DNA from: Microbulbifer rhizosphaerae
GTDB lineage: Bacteria > Pseudomonadota > Gammaproteobacteria > Pseudomonadales > Cellvibrionaceae
Direction of reading: 5' to 3'
Assembly: GCF_014191725.1 (NCBI RefSeq)
Contig: NZ_JACHWZ010000019.1
Coordinates: 1-64,000, forward strand
Length of the DNA: 64,000 bases
Of this stretch, positions 1-9,897 are shown in pieces. The stretch's first letter is position 1. The number at the start of each line of letters is the position of its first letter. Both the position numbers and the translations under genes were made by a program. The notes under the pieces were generated by a model that was not told the DNA's origin, did no database searches, and saw only the letters and a list, made by a program, of their open reading frames with translations.

Positions 1-3000
1 TGCACACTGGCGCGGTTAACCAGGGCATAGGTCCAGAAGGTGAGCACGTCGCGGCTTAAGTTCAGCGGCGGCTGCAGCAATAGCCGGTAGAGGCGCGCGG
101 CGGTCTGGTATTCCGGCAGGTGTTGCTCGCCGGGCTGCCAGTTGAGCTCTTCCAGTTTGTTCTTGAGCAGGGAGTTGTCGCTGCTTTCCCAGGCCAGTTG
201 GTCTGCTCCCAGAACACCGCGGCCCAAGGCATAGACCTGGCTGCTGTCCACGGTGGTGAAGTACAAAGTGCCGTTGCCGGCCAGTACCGGCGTTTCCGCA
301 ATACCAGCACCGGCGGGATAGGTCCACTGAATCGCGCCATTCTGAACCTGCACGGCGTAGAGCGCGCCGTCCATGGAGCCCTGGTAGAGAATGCGGTTTT
401 CATCGAGGACCGCAGAAGCGACCAGGTCGCCGCCGGTGTTGAGGCGCCACTGTTCCAGGCCCAGGGTATTCAAGGCGTAGAGGTTGTCGTCCAGGGAGCC
501 GACGTAGATATTGCCGTTGACGGAGTCCACCACCGGGGTGGCTTTCACCAGGTCACCGGTGGCATAGGGCCAGCCGGAGACGATGGTGCCGTCGTCCGGG
601 CTCAGGGCGTAGACGTTGTTGCCGGAGCCCACATAGATGGTGCCGTCGGCAGCCACTGCCGGGGCCGAGTCGATCTGGCTGAGGCGCTCCACCGTTTCAT
701 TGCCGTAGGCATCGATGCCGGCGCGCTCGCCATTGGTGTTTTCCACCGAGACGTGAACGCCCTCCTCGTTATTCAGGGCACTCCGCATGGCCGCGCTCAG
801 GGGCAGCCAGGCGTAAGCAGCGGGGTCCAATTCTTCAGTGCCCTCCCGAATCGGGGGCTGCCACTTAATTGAAACGGCACTCAGGGCCTCCTGGTCACCG
901 GTTTTCAGGTCCGTCAGGGTAAAGGTGGAATCCGGGTCTATACCGGTACCCTGGATCTTCAGGCAGTGGCCGTTGCAGTTCGGGTCTTCGGCAACGGGAT
1001 CGGCGGTCAGCAGGTTGGGCGGCTGTACCGCGAGGGTAAGGATTTCGCCCTCGGCGCTGCAGTCGAAGGCGTTGCAGGCCCTGACCCGGTAGCTGTAGGT
1101 GTCCGGCGCCTTGTCTTCGAGGGTCAGTTCCGTCGCCAGACTATTGGTAAGGGCCTGCCACTCCGCCGGGGAATCGACACCGCCGGTCTTTTCTTCCAAC
1201 TGGTAATACTTGGGTTTGGGTTCGCTGGTGACGGATTTCCAGCTCAGGGTATGGGTGCCGGTAAAGTCGTAACCCGCCCGCGCGGGCGCGGCCGAGAGTC
1301 CGTTGGGCGCCTGGGGGGCGGAGAGCACCACGGAAAGGGCAATCTCCCCGCTGAAGTCGCCGCAGCCGGCGGCGTTGCAGGCGGCCACCCGGTAGCGGTA
1401 ATGCCCCTGACTCTGGTTGGGCAGATAAGCGGAGGTAACACCGTCAGGAGTGGCGATATCCTTAAACTGAGTATCCACACCCTCCTGCAATTGTTGCAGC
1501 TGGTAGTCGTCGGCACCGGCCACGGGATTCCAGGACACGGTGTAGAAACCGGTGATATTGTCGGGAATTGGGGCCAACTGGTCGTCGATCTTGAGCTGGG
1601 TAGGGGACGACGGCGGTTGCAGGGCCTTCACCGTAACCGATTGATCCGCAGAGCGGGACACCGAACCCTCGTTATCCATGGCCTCCGCATAGATGATGTG
1701 CGAACCTGCATTCTCAGCGGTCCACGAGTACTGGTAGGGCGGTGCGGTAAAGTTGGCCACCTCCGTATCGACGACTATTTTCACCCACTGGATGCTTCCA
1801 TCCGGATCGACGGCAGTCGCTTCCAGGTCGAGTGTCTCGTACTGGTCAATGGTTTGCGGGAGCGCAGGCAGGGAAACTACCGGCAGCTGGTTTTTCTGGA
1901 CTTTTACGGGGATGGACTTGCTGGCCCTCTTGCCCCATTTGTTGCCCACCTTGGCAATCAAAGTCACCTCCCCTTCGGGAGCTGCCGTCCAGTTGGCGTT
2001 GTAGCAGTTGCAGTCATCCTCGTAGTTAACTGGTTGATCGAGAGGTTCAGTTACCAGCGCACTATTCTCATCTTCAGGATCTTTTTTAAATTGGCGATAG
2101 AACTTTACCGAGCTTGGAGTAATTCCCGGGCTATCGTTCTTAATTTCGATCCGTAGCGTTTTATTTTCTCCAAAACGCAACTCGGAGCCCGCCCCAGGTT
2201 CCGACCAGGAAAAATCCGGAGTAGGTGGCGTTTGGACATTGACGGTCAGCACCTCACTGGCGGAAAGCGGATCGCTGCACTCCAGGTCATTGCAAGCGAA
2301 GACCCGGTAGGAATAGCTGGCATCGCTGGCCCGGTTGGTGGCGGTATAGCTGCGACCGGTGCTCTTTCGGGCGTAGCAGTGACCGTGGATACGGCCCTTT
2401 TTATTGAAGCACCAGCTGCCCCGGTTTTTTCTTTCCTGGACCAAGTAGTAATCGTAATCGCCGGAGGTTGGGGCGCCCCAACGGACTTTGTAGCTGCGGT
2501 CGTATCGATCTGTCCGGTCGGTTACCCGGAGGTTTCTGGGTTTGTTGGGTTTTTGTGGTTTATTTACAACGACTGATATTTCGACAGTACCAGACGTAAA
2601 CTCTCGTCTAAATGTAGGCCGCTCACTCGCTGTTATTATTTTTTTTATTTCAGCATAGTACTTGTATACGCCATTATTTCTCTTCAAATTTATCGAAAAA
2701 TTAACTTTTTGAAACTTTCCCCCTCCTCTAGCTCCGCCACCTACCGAATTCCAAACCAAACCACCATCATCACTTTCAAAGATTGTTAGCTCGGCAGAGT
2801 ACTGGCAATTTAACCGATTGCAGGTCTCATCAAATTGGTTGAGAACAGAGGAAGCTTTAACAGAATAGTCACCATCAATGCTTTCTAAGCCATCATCAAT
2901 AGTAATCTCAGCCGCAATTACGCTCCCTGAAGCCATGAGAAGAATAAAAAGCAGCATTCCACTCAAAAATCTATCACACACTTTCAGCCATTCATGAGAA

Positions 3001-3017
3001 TTATATCTATCAACCAT
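1..3017 (-). CDS. Large secreted fibronectin-III / PQQ-propeller protein (partial, C-terminus beyond left edge)
   Basis: An uninterrupted minus-strand frame of 1005 codons begins at ATG 3017-3015 and is still open at base 1. Residues about 15-33 form a hydrophobic signal segment. Three fibronectin type III-like modules lie at about 155-260, 466-568 and 569-663, each with the signature YRVxACN followed by a second Cys. A bacterial Ig-like module covers about 380-461. A PQQ-type beta-propeller covers about 780-930, with repeated blades such as GTIYVGSGNNVYAL and GNIYVGSLDDNLYAL. The first 155 codons or so are AT-rich (many AAT, AAA, ATA, AGA), unlike the GC-rich rest, which suggests a chimeric N-terminus. 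It follows the 3155-6262 gene by 137 bp in the same direction, so the two may be cotranscribed. The role is unknown; a secreted or surface, adhesion- or matrix-like protein is an inference. Confidence 0.85.
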   Translation of the reverse strand, partial: MVDRYNSHEWLKVCDRFLSGMLLFILLMASGSVIAAEITIDDGLESIDGDYSVKASSVLNQFDETCNRLNCQYSAELTIFESDDGGLVWNSVGGGARGGGKFQKVNFSINLKRNNGVYKYYAEIKKIITASERPTFRREFTSGTVEISVVVNKPQKPNKPRNLRVTDRTDRYDRSYKVRWGAPTSGDYDYYLVQERKNRGSWCFNKKGRIHGHCYARKSTGRSYTATNRASDASYSYRVFACNDLECSDPLSASEVLTVNVQTPPTPDFSWSEPGAGSELRFGENKTLRIEIKNDSPGITPSSVKFYRQFKKDPEDENSALVTEPLDQPVNYEDDCNCYNANWTAAPEGEVTLIAKVGNKWGKRASKSIPVKVQKNQLPVVSLPALPQTIDQYETLDLEATAVDPDGSIQWVKIVVDTEVANFTAPPYQYSWTAENAGSHIIYAEAMDNEGSVSRSADQSVTVKALQPPSSPTQLKIDDQLAPIPDNITGFYTVSWNPVAGADDYQLQQLQEGVDTQFKDIATPDGVTSAYLPNQSQGHYRYRVAACNAAGCGDFSGEIALSVVLSAPQAPNGLSAAPARAGYDFTGTHTLSWKSVTSEPKPKYYQLEEKTGGVDSPAEWQALTNSLATELTLEDKAPDTYSYRVRACNAFDCSAEGEILTLAVQPPNLLTADPVAEDPNCNGHCLKIQGTGIDPDSTFTLTDLKTGDQEALSAVSIKWQPPIREGTEELDPAAYAWLPLSAAMRSALNNEEGVHVSVENTNGERAGIDAYGNETVERLSQIDSAPAVAADGTIYVGSGNNVYALSPDDGTIVSGWPYATGDLVKATPVVDSVNGNIYVGSLDDNLYALNTLGLEQWRLNTGGDLVASAVLDENRILYQGSMDGALYAVQVQNGAIQWTYPAGAGIAETPVLAGNGTLYFTTVDSSQVYALGRGVLGADQLAWESSDNSLLKNKLEELNWQPGEQHLPEYQTAARLYRLLLQPPLNLSRDVLTFWTYALVNRASV

Positions 3018-3154
3018 TTGATTACTGCCTTGTAGTCTTTATCTAGCGCAATACATCTATTCTTGAAACTTGCTTTTCTTTGCAGGAGTAGCTATTGCAA
3101 TAACCAGGAAGGTGGATTCGCTACGCTTATCCGTCCTACGACAGGCTTTCCCAA

Positions 3155-6100
3155 CTATTCGAAATTCCTACTCCACAGGATGCGCTCGCCTCCCGGGCTT
3201 TCACTGGCATCCAGCGCGAAGATGCGCTTTCCTTCGGCATGCACTATTAACTTCTGCTGAGTTAGCGCCGGAGCCGCGGTGATTTTCTGATCGTCCGGCA
3301 ACTGGTAGTGCCACCGCTGTTCACCAGTTTGTGCATCGAGCGCATAGATATGTCCGGTATAGGTGGCGATATAGGCGGTGGCTTTGTCGGGGCTGAGAAT
3401 GGGGCCGGCGACCACGGCGCCCTCGGTGTCCAGGCTCCAGCGCAGGGTCTTATCGGAACCGAGGGCATAGATCCGGCCCTGGCTTTCCAGGCGGCCGCTG
3501 CCGCCGATGTTGGCGCCGACAATAATGCGGTCATTGGCGATTGCGGCCTTGCCCATCACCAGGCCGGCGTCTTCCAGGGTCCAGGCCACCTGGCCGCTGG
3601 GATCGACCTTGTAGAAGTTGCCGTCGAAGGCGCCTACATAGGCGCTGCCGTCTTCGGCTACCGCCAGGGAGGTGGCGATCTGTTCTTTGACGGGAACCGT
3701 TGGAGTGGTCCACAGATCCGGCGGAGGTGGCAGGTCGAGGGTGACGGTGAGGCTTTGGGTGGCTTCGCCGCCGGGACCTTTGGCCTTGAGGGTATAGCGG
3801 GTGGTGATCTGCGGGCTGACTTGCAGGGCGCCCTGGCTTTCCAGGTCAGCCTGGGCTTCGCTGCCGGCATCGCTGCTGAGGGTGATTGTATCGGCCCCTT
3901 TGACCCGCCAGCGCAGTTCGACGGTTTGGCCCCGGCTTTCCAGTGTATTCGGCGAGGCGGCGAAGGTTTCGATGGTGAGCGGCGGGAAGCTGTTGGCATC
4001 TTCGGGATCGCTGCCCGCGGCGATTTCCTCGGCGTCGCTGATGCCGTCGTTGTCACTGTCCAGTTGTTCGGGGGCGCAGCCGTTGGTGTTGGCGGTGTGG
4101 GTGGTCGCGGTAGCGGGGCACTGGTCGGCGTAGTCGGCGATTGTGTCGCCGTCGCTGTCGATGGCAGTGGTGACGGTGGCTTCGCTACTGTTGCCCGCCA
4201 GGTCTTTGATCGCGGCCGAGAGAGTAACTTCCCGATCCGTGGCCAGAGGGGCGGGCAGTGCACAGCGGGCGAGGTTATCGGTTATTTCGCAGCTGGTGAC
4301 GGCCGTGCCATCGGCACTTACGCTCAGGCTGCCGGTGTCCAGTGCCAGGTTGTCGGAGAGCAGCAGTTGCAGTTCCGGTTGGGGGTCACTCAGCAGGGAC
4401 TGGTCCGCGGGGAAGACGAAGGCGATCTCCGGGGCGGTGCGGTCCAGGTTGATGATTATTTCCGTGCCGGCGGTGTTGCCGGCGAGGTCGATGGCAGTGC
4501 CGTTGAGCACTTGGCCCTCGCCATCGGCGGCGAGGGTTTGCGGGTCGGTACAGCCAGCGATGCCGCTGAGGCTGTCGCTGCAGAGGTAGGTGACGGTAAC
4601 CGGTGCATTGTGCCAGCCGTTGCTGTTGGCCTGGGACGAGAGCGGGGTCTGAATAATGGGGGCGGTGGTATCGATACTGAGTAGCGTACTGCTGCTGGCG
4701 GCATTGCCGGCCAGGTCTGTGGCGCTCACTGGGATTTCCCGGTTGCGGCCCTGTTGGGACTCGACCCGGTCTTCGGGACAGTCGGCCATGCCGCTCAGGT
4801 TGTCGCTGCACTGGTAGCTGAGGGCTACCGGGGTTTTGTGCCAGCCGGCGGAGTTGGCCGGCGGGGTGATGGTGGTGACAATTTCTGGCGGCGTCAGGTC
4901 CAGTTGAATCGTGGTTTTAACTTCGGTGACGTTGCCGGCGATATCCGCGGCGGTGGCTGCAATCTGCTGGTCTGCACCTTCCTCGCTGACCTGCTCTGCC
5001 TCGGGACAACTGGCAACGCCGCTAAGGGTATCTGCACAGGTATAACCGATGGTGACGCTTTCCCGGTGCCAGCCATTCTCGTTGGCGGGCGGGGTGATTT
5101 CAGCCAGCAGTTGCGGTGGGGTCTTGTCCAGGCTGACGGAAAGCTGAGTGCTGGCACTGTTGCCGGCCTTGTCCACCGCGGTGCCCTCAATCTGCTGGTC
5201 CGCGCCCTCTTCCTCAACCACGACGGGATTGCTGCAACTGACGATACCGCTCAGGCTGTCGCTGCAGGCAAAGGAGACGGTGGCATCAGTATTGTGCCAG
5301 CCGGCATCATTGGCCGCCGGGTCCACCGCCGCAACGATCTGCGGCAGGTCATTGTCAACGCCGACGATTTCCAGTTGTACGCCGCTATGCCAGTGGCCCA
5401 GTAGTTTGACGGTCAGGATGTTTTCCAAAGTCAGGGACAGAGGGAGCTGGATAGTCGTCTCTGCGTCACAGGGCTGGCCAAAATCCGGGCGCCAGGGAGC
5501 GTTTTTGTTTTTGTGTTTGTTTTTATGCTGCCCTTTCCCCGGATGTCCTTTCCTACAAAAGGCTTTTCCCCACCCAAAATCTTTGGGGCTCAATAATTCG
5601 CGGCCATTCAGCCACAGCCAACCGGCGCCGACCGGCTGTAAGTCCCCTGCCCCATTGTTCAAACGCAATAAATAGTGCGCACCGGCCACCGGGGCATTGA
5701 ACGTCAGTTCCTGTTCCTGGGGCCAGCCGAAGACGGGGGTGAATGTGTGTGAGCCGCTGAGGGGGAATTCGTTGAAATAGGGGTTTTCGTCGCCGATGCT
5801 GAGCACTTCCAGGCGCAGGCCGCGACCGGGGCGGCCGTGCAGTTCGACAGAAAGGTCGTTGGCCAGTTCGAGATCGAGGGGTATTTCTATCGGTGCCAAA
5901 TCACCATTGCCCCCGTCGCGGCAGTGATGCCGCCAGAAAGGGCAATTGAAAGCGGCGGCATGCCGTCCAGCTTTCCAGCGCAATGCGGCGAGATTGGCCA
6001 CTTTTTTGTGATTGACGGTAATCCAGCCGGCGTCCACCGGTTCCAGCTCACCGGGGCCGTTGTGAATGCGCAACAAGTAATATTGGCCGGGCGCGGGGGC

Positions 6101-6262
6101 GTCAAAGGCGATCAGTTCCCGCTGGGGGCGACCGCGCTCGCGGGTGAAATCCTGGGGGCCGGTGAGGGAGTATTCAGTGGCAGATGCCGAAGGGGTCAGG
6201 GCAATCAAACCCAGTACGCACAGTAATACCCGGTGCGCGCGGAAAAGCCGTCGCGGCTGCAT
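3155..6262 (-). CDS. Secreted multidomain protein: Cys-paired Ig-like repeats, thrombospondin-3-type repeat and PQQ-like beta-propeller
   Basis: 1035 aa. A Sec signal peptide ends near residue 28 (SASA). Two homologous N-terminal domains follow (about 30-157 and 165-315); each contains YYLLR or HYLLR, an NGxGxLxPV stretch, a GW and an internal Cys pair. Next come four tandem Ig-like repeats (about 316-600) with the pattern PPAN-x-GWH and C-x-D-x-LSGI-x-C. A thrombospondin type 3-like calcium-binding stretch (DSDGDTIADYADQC, later DSDNDGISDAEE) lies near 690-750. A C-terminal PQQ-type propeller covers about 835-1035. Nothing identifies an enzymatic function; PQQ-like blades in such proteins are usually structural. 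The calcium motifs and Cys pairs fit an extracellular protein. The stop is TAG at 3155. Confidence 0.85.
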   Translation of the reverse strand: MQPRRLFRAHRVLLCVLGLIALTPSASATEYSLTGPQDFTRERGRPQRELIAFDAPAPGQYYLLRIHNGPGELEPVDAGWITVNHKKVANLAALRWKAGRHAAAFNCPFWRHHCRDGGNGDLAPIEIPLDLELANDLSVELHGRPGRGLRLEVLSIGDENPYFNEFPLSGSHTFTPVFGWPQEQELTFNAPVAGAHYLLRLNNGAGDLQPVGAGWLWLNGRELLSPKDFGWGKAFCRKGHPGKGQHKNKHKNKNAPWRPDFGQPCDAETTIQLPLSLTLENILTVKLLGHWHSGVQLEIVGVDNDLPQIVAAVDPAANDAGWHNTDATVSFACSDSLSGIVSCSNPVVVEEEGADQQIEGTAVDKAGNSASTQLSVSLDKTPPQLLAEITPPANENGWHRESVTIGYTCADTLSGVASCPEAEQVSEEGADQQIAATAADIAGNVTEVKTTIQLDLTPPEIVTTITPPANSAGWHKTPVALSYQCSDNLSGMADCPEDRVESQQGRNREIPVSATDLAGNAASSSTLLSIDTTAPIIQTPLSSQANSNGWHNAPVTVTYLCSDSLSGIAGCTDPQTLAADGEGQVLNGTAIDLAGNTAGTEIIINLDRTAPEIAFVFPADQSLLSDPQPELQLLLSDNLALDTGSLSVSADGTAVTSCEITDNLARCALPAPLATDREVTLSAAIKDLAGNSSEATVTTAIDSDGDTIADYADQCPATATTHTANTNGCAPEQLDSDNDGISDAEEIAAGSDPEDANSFPPLTIETFAASPNTLESRGQTVELRWRVKGADTITLSSDAGSEAQADLESQGALQVSPQITTRYTLKAKGPGGEATQSLTVTLDLPPPPDLWTTPTVPVKEQIATSLAVAEDGSAYVGAFDGNFYKVDPSGQVAWTLEDAGLVMGKAAIANDRIIVGANIGGSGRLESQGRIYALGSDKTLRWSLDTEGAVVAGPILSPDKATAYIATYTGHIYALDAQTGEQRWHYQLPDDQKITAAPALTQQKLIVHAEGKRIFALDASESPGGERILWSRNFE

Positions 6263-6617
6263 GTATCCCCCAAGACTTTAAAAATTACTGCAAGCGGTTT
6301 AGTTAAAATTGTGCGCCCTGCACGATAAAAAGCGGAATGAATTTGCAAATTAAACCACAAACATGATCGAATTTACAAAGCAACCGAATAAATAGAAGAA
6401 GAAAATCACGCCAACTTTTGTTACGCAAGAAACTTTCAGCGACCACTGTAGTAGTGTGAAATGGGCTGACGATCAAAAACAAAGTTAGCCCACTATACAA
6501 AATAATGAAACTCCATTACCTAACCGGCGAGATAAAATCCACGTGCAAATATGTGGGTTCCCATAGAATCCCCACTTCGAAGTGGGGATTTTTCTACGAG
6601 ACGATTTTTAGCGCTAC
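6263..6617. other. AT-rich intergenic region upstream of the 1035-aa gene
   Basis: 355 bp between two minus-strand genes. It is clearly more AT-rich than its neighbours and must contain the promoter of the 3155-6262 gene, but I could not fix a convincing -35/-10 pair. A 24-bp palindrome at 6567-6590 is listed separately. A short minus-strand open frame (6303-6500) overlaps the presumed promoter and has no recognisable features, so I do not call it. Confidence 0.5.
6567..6590. terminator. Perfect 24-bp palindrome, terminator-like
   Basis: The palindrome AATCCCCACTTC / GAAGTGGGGATT lies 27 bp beyond the stop of the TonB receptor gene. Its T-run (TTTTT) follows on the plus strand only; on the minus strand, where the receptor gene is read, the stem is followed by ATTCTAT. 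It is probably the receptor gene's terminator despite the weak U-tract, or a bidirectional barrier. Confidence 0.5.
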
Positions 6618-9161
6618 TCAGAACTCGTACCGAGCCCGCATATAGTAGAAGGCGCCGTTAAAGCCCATTGGCGAAGTCGTTGGATATTTGGCTCCGGCAA
6701 TTCCCGCCCATTCATGTTCTACCGGATAATTATCCAGAACATTCTCGGCACCGGCGATCAGTGAAGCATTCTCCGTAATATCGTATCCGAACTCCAGATC
6801 CAGAGTCACTTCGGAGGGAACATCGATTGGCAGTGTGTCGTCTTCCAGATGCGGCTCCCAGTAGGCGCCAAAGTAATTCACCCTGGCCAACGCGCGCCAG
6901 CTGCCCTGGGCGTGCCGAAGAGAGATGTTGCCGCGGGTGTTGGGCAGGTTATCTTCTATCTGCCGGATACGCAGGTTGCTCATGGTTTCCGGGTTGAAAT
7001 CAGTGATTTCCGTTTCGGTCCAGTTAAACGCTGCGCTCAGATCGGTGCTGCCGCCGAATAAATCCAGCGGATAAGTGGCCACCAAATCCACACCACGGGT
7101 ATTAGTGTCGAAGTCGTTGGTGTAGAACTTGAACGAGGTCAGGGACTCCGCACCGGTGATACCCGCATCGACCAGTGCCTGGCGGTCGGTGTCACTGAGA
7201 GTGACATCCTGCGACTGGGACAAGCGCCCTTCCACGTCGATGTCGAAATAGTCAATGGTGACATCCAGGGCGCCGATGTTGAACACGGCACCGAGTGCGA
7301 AGCTCTGGGATTCCTCCGGCTCCAGCTGCTTGCCACCGTAGAACTGCGCCACCGGGCTGGTGGGCGGAATGGTGCCCTGGTTCACCAGTTCACCACCGAC
7401 AAACACGGTGGAAACGTTGGTGATGTTGGACTGACCGGGAGTCGGTGCGCGGAAACCCGTGGTGGTGGTGGCGCGGAAAGCCAGGCTGTCCAATACCTGA
7501 TAGTGGGCGGACAGTTTGTAGTTACTGGTGGAGCCGAAATCGCTGAAGTCCTCCCAACGCAGCGCAGCGCCAAGCAGCAGACTGTCGGTCACTTCCGCTT
7601 CCGCATCCGTGTAGAGCGCAATGTTTCTGCGGTCAAAGGTGCCGGCCACCTGGGGGCCAAAACCGGGGAAACCGTTGGATCCAATGGTGAAACGCTGGTC
7701 CACCAGCGGACCGACTTCCCAGGATGCCTGGTCGCCGACCTGCGCTTCGAACTGCTCCTCGCGCCATTCGAAACCGCTGGCGAAGTGCAGGTCGGTTCCT
7801 CCCAAGGCCAGGGTTTTGGTGAAGTCCGCGTTGAAGTTTTTCTCCAATTGGATATAGGTTCCGGGATTAAATTCTGTGGGAGACGCGGAACCCAGAGAAG
7901 CGTTCACTGTGTTGTAAATAAAAAACTCCACCTCATTGCGGCCAACGCCGACACTGATATCATAACCCCAGCCGCTGTCCATCTCTCCGCGTACGCCCGC
8001 CACTCCGGCCAAGTCCACTACATCGCCGCCGAAGCGCGGAGTAAAGCCTCCGGGGAACATTTCATTGAAAACGAAGCAGTTCGGATCGGCCATTACTGCA
8101 GCCAGTCCCTCAGCATCTTGGGAATCCAAACCGGTTGGAGTCCCTGCGACAGGGCAACCTCCACTCATATCCCCAGTTAAATCGGCAACCAAACGATCAT
8201 AGGTGACATATTCATCCGGCTGCCCTTCGTTATGCACGATTTTCAGACCATACACCCCCGGCCGTGTATTTGGGTTGCGATAGTAAAAGCCGCCGTCGAC
8301 GGTTTTGCTCGCATAGTTGCCAAACGCATAGGCTTCGGCACCGTTACCCAGCTCGAGCCCCAGATTGGCAAATACCTTGATATCGTCCTTGACCTCCGGC
8401 TGACCCCAGATCTGTGCCGGATCCTGCACCGCGGTGTTGCCGGCGACGATCAGGCCGGCCGCGTCGTCCCGCTGCACGCTGCGGCTAGTGGCATCCTGCT
8501 CGCGCATTTCGTAACTGAAGTTGGCAAAGCCGGCGTCGGTCAGTGGCAGTCCCACATTGCCGGTCACCATCCACTGGTCGCCGTCACCCTCGGCGGTGGT
8601 GCCCCACTTGGTTTCCACAACGGCGCCGTCGCTGTCGTCCTTCAATTGAAAGTTGATTACCCCGGCAATGGCGTCAGAGCCATACTGCGCCGCTGCACCG
8701 TCGCGCAGCACTTCAACCTGCTTCAGGGCAATGGCGGGGATAACGGAGATATCCGGGCCCTGAGCGCCATCGGACAAGCCGCCGCCCAGGAATGAAATCA
8801 CCGCTGCGCGGTGGCGGCGCTTGCCGTTGACCAGCACCAGGGTACTATCTGAAGACAAGCCGCGCAGGTTGGCGGGGCGGGCGATTGACGCCGCATCACT
8901 GATGGGTTGGGCGTTAACATTGTACGAAGGCACGACGTTGCGTAACAGATTACTCAAATCCCCATCGCCTTGGTTAACGAATTCCTCTCCAGTAATAACA
9001 TCGACCGGCGCTGCGGAGTCCTGGGCTGAGCGACCCTCGACCCGGGTACCAATGGTAATCACCTCCTCAAGGACTTCTTCCTGGGCAATCAGTGGATTGG
9101 ATGTGGCGGCAATGGCCATCGCCAGTAGAGAGGGGACCCCGAGGTGTCTGTGGTTTTTCAT
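6618..9161 (-). CDS. TonB-dependent outer-membrane receptor
   Basis: 847 aa, the usual size for the family. A signal peptide ends around residue 26 (PLIAQ). A plug domain follows: PVDVITGEEF, then NLRGLSSDSTLVLVNGKRRH and LRDGAAAQYGSDAIAGVINF are the typical plug blocks. After about residue 180 the sequence becomes an alternating beta-barrel, and the protein ends in an aromatic residue (RARYEF), as outer-membrane beta-barrels do. It imports a substrate across the outer membrane using TonB-ExbBD energy. The substrate cannot be read from the sequence; receptors with this plug type are common in marine polysaccharide or siderophore users. No partner transporter lies beside it. Confidence 0.93.
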   Translation of the reverse strand: MKNHRHLGVPSLLAMAIAATSNPLIAQEEVLEEVITIGTRVEGRSAQDSAAPVDVITGEEFVNQGDGDLSNLLRNVVPSYNVNAQPISDAASIARPANLRGLSSDSTLVLVNGKRRHRAAVISFLGGGLSDGAQGPDISVIPAIALKQVEVLRDGAAAQYGSDAIAGVINFQLKDDSDGAVVETKWGTTAEGDGDQWMVTGNVGLPLTDAGFANFSYEMREQDATSRSVQRDDAAGLIVAGNTAVQDPAQIWGQPEVKDDIKVFANLGLELGNGAEAYAFGNYASKTVDGGFYYRNPNTRPGVYGLKIVHNEGQPDEYVTYDRLVADLTGDMSGGCPVAGTPTGLDSQDAEGLAAVMADPNCFVFNEMFPGGFTPRFGGDVVDLAGVAGVRGEMDSGWGYDISVGVGRNEVEFFIYNTVNASLGSASPTEFNPGTYIQLEKNFNADFTKTLALGGTDLHFASGFEWREEQFEAQVGDQASWEVGPLVDQRFTIGSNGFPGFGPQVAGTFDRRNIALYTDAEAEVTDSLLLGAALRWEDFSDFGSTSNYKLSAHYQVLDSLAFRATTTTGFRAPTPGQSNITNVSTVFVGGELVNQGTIPPTSPVAQFYGGKQLEPEESQSFALGAVFNIGALDVTIDYFDIDVEGRLSQSQDVTLSDTDRQALVDAGITGAESLTSFKFYTNDFDTNTRGVDLVATYPLDLFGGSTDLSAAFNWTETEITDFNPETMSNLRIRQIEDNLPNTRGNISLRHAQGSWRALARVNYFGAYWEPHLEDDTLPIDVPSEVTLDLEFGYDITENASLIAGAENVLDNYPVEHEWAGIAGAKYPTTSPMGFNGAFYYMRARYEF

Positions 9162-9897
9162 AAAAGCTCCCTTGAACTCTTTTATTTATATGCATGCGTC
9201 TTTGCATGCGGGTATGAAGACTTCCACAGGGCCAATGCAAAAACTGTGACATAAAGCTGCAATTTTCCCGGCAAATTCAATCCGGATATCGTTTAGTGTG
9301 CCACTAGCTACCAATAAGGATATTTCGTGTTTTTCCTGTATTTTTTTATTTAAATTCAAATAATGTCTAACATGACATATAAAAGGTTCCAGTAACCACT
9401 GATTGGTACGCTTGCCATAATTGAAAATATTTGCCGGCCTGCGACAGATCGGAAAAATGAAAAAAAATGCACCAGGTTTGGGCGCGGAACGTGGAAATAA
9501 CCGCTGACGCTGGCGAAAGACAATCGGAAGTCACAATAGGTAACAGCGGCCCTACACAATGGCGGCATCTGCTACAGAAAGTGCCTGTCCGAAAGTCAGT
9601 GGTAGCTGGAATTTTCTTTGCAGTGTGAATTAACAAAGCTTCCCTTTCCCGCTTGCCGGACAAATTTTCAGGGAGTAAATTTGGACGCCATGGCGCCGCA
9701 CGGCGCGAGCGCAGGATGCGCGGGTCACTGGGGCCGGGGCAGCGGGGTCAAGGGGGAGAGAACTGCAGGGAATTCAAGGAAGTTGTTCTCACAGGTTTTG
9801 TAATGCTCCTTTATTCGCCTTAGAACAGAAAGAGAAATTTATCGGCAACCTGTAATCGATCCGAAGTGGACACCCCTTGCAGGCCCAGAACAATTGG
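9162..9897. other. 736-bp intergenic region with one family C hairpin unit
   Basis: It lies between the scsD-like gene and the TonB receptor, both on the minus strand. Just upstream of the receptor start is a GCATGC ... GCATGC inverted repeat near 9191-9210, possibly an operator. The stretch 9644-9760 is a dispersed hairpin element listed separately. Short open frames here (for example 9367-9663 on the minus strand) lack recognisable features and ribosome sites, and I see no gene in the rest. Confidence 0.5.
9644..9760 (+). repeat. Family C dispersed hairpin element, copy 1
   Basis: It is clearly homologous to 17515-17632 read on the minus strand: both carry CCCGCTTGC, GGACAAATTT, CAGGGAG, AAATTTGGACGCC and, near the end, TCACTGGGGCCGGGG. 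It contains the small hairpins GGCGCCGCACGGCGC and GCGCAGGATGCGC; the second shows AGGAT in its loop. It lies antisense to both flanking genes. Confidence 0.7.

Noticed and set aside
6303..6500. 65-codon minus-strand frame in the AT-rich region
   Set aside because: It has no ribosome site or recognisable features and overlaps the presumed promoter of the 1035-aa gene.
9367..9663. 98-codon minus-strand frame upstream of the TonB receptor
   Set aside because: It has no ribosome site, a composition unlike coding sequence, and overlaps a dispersed repeat at one end.
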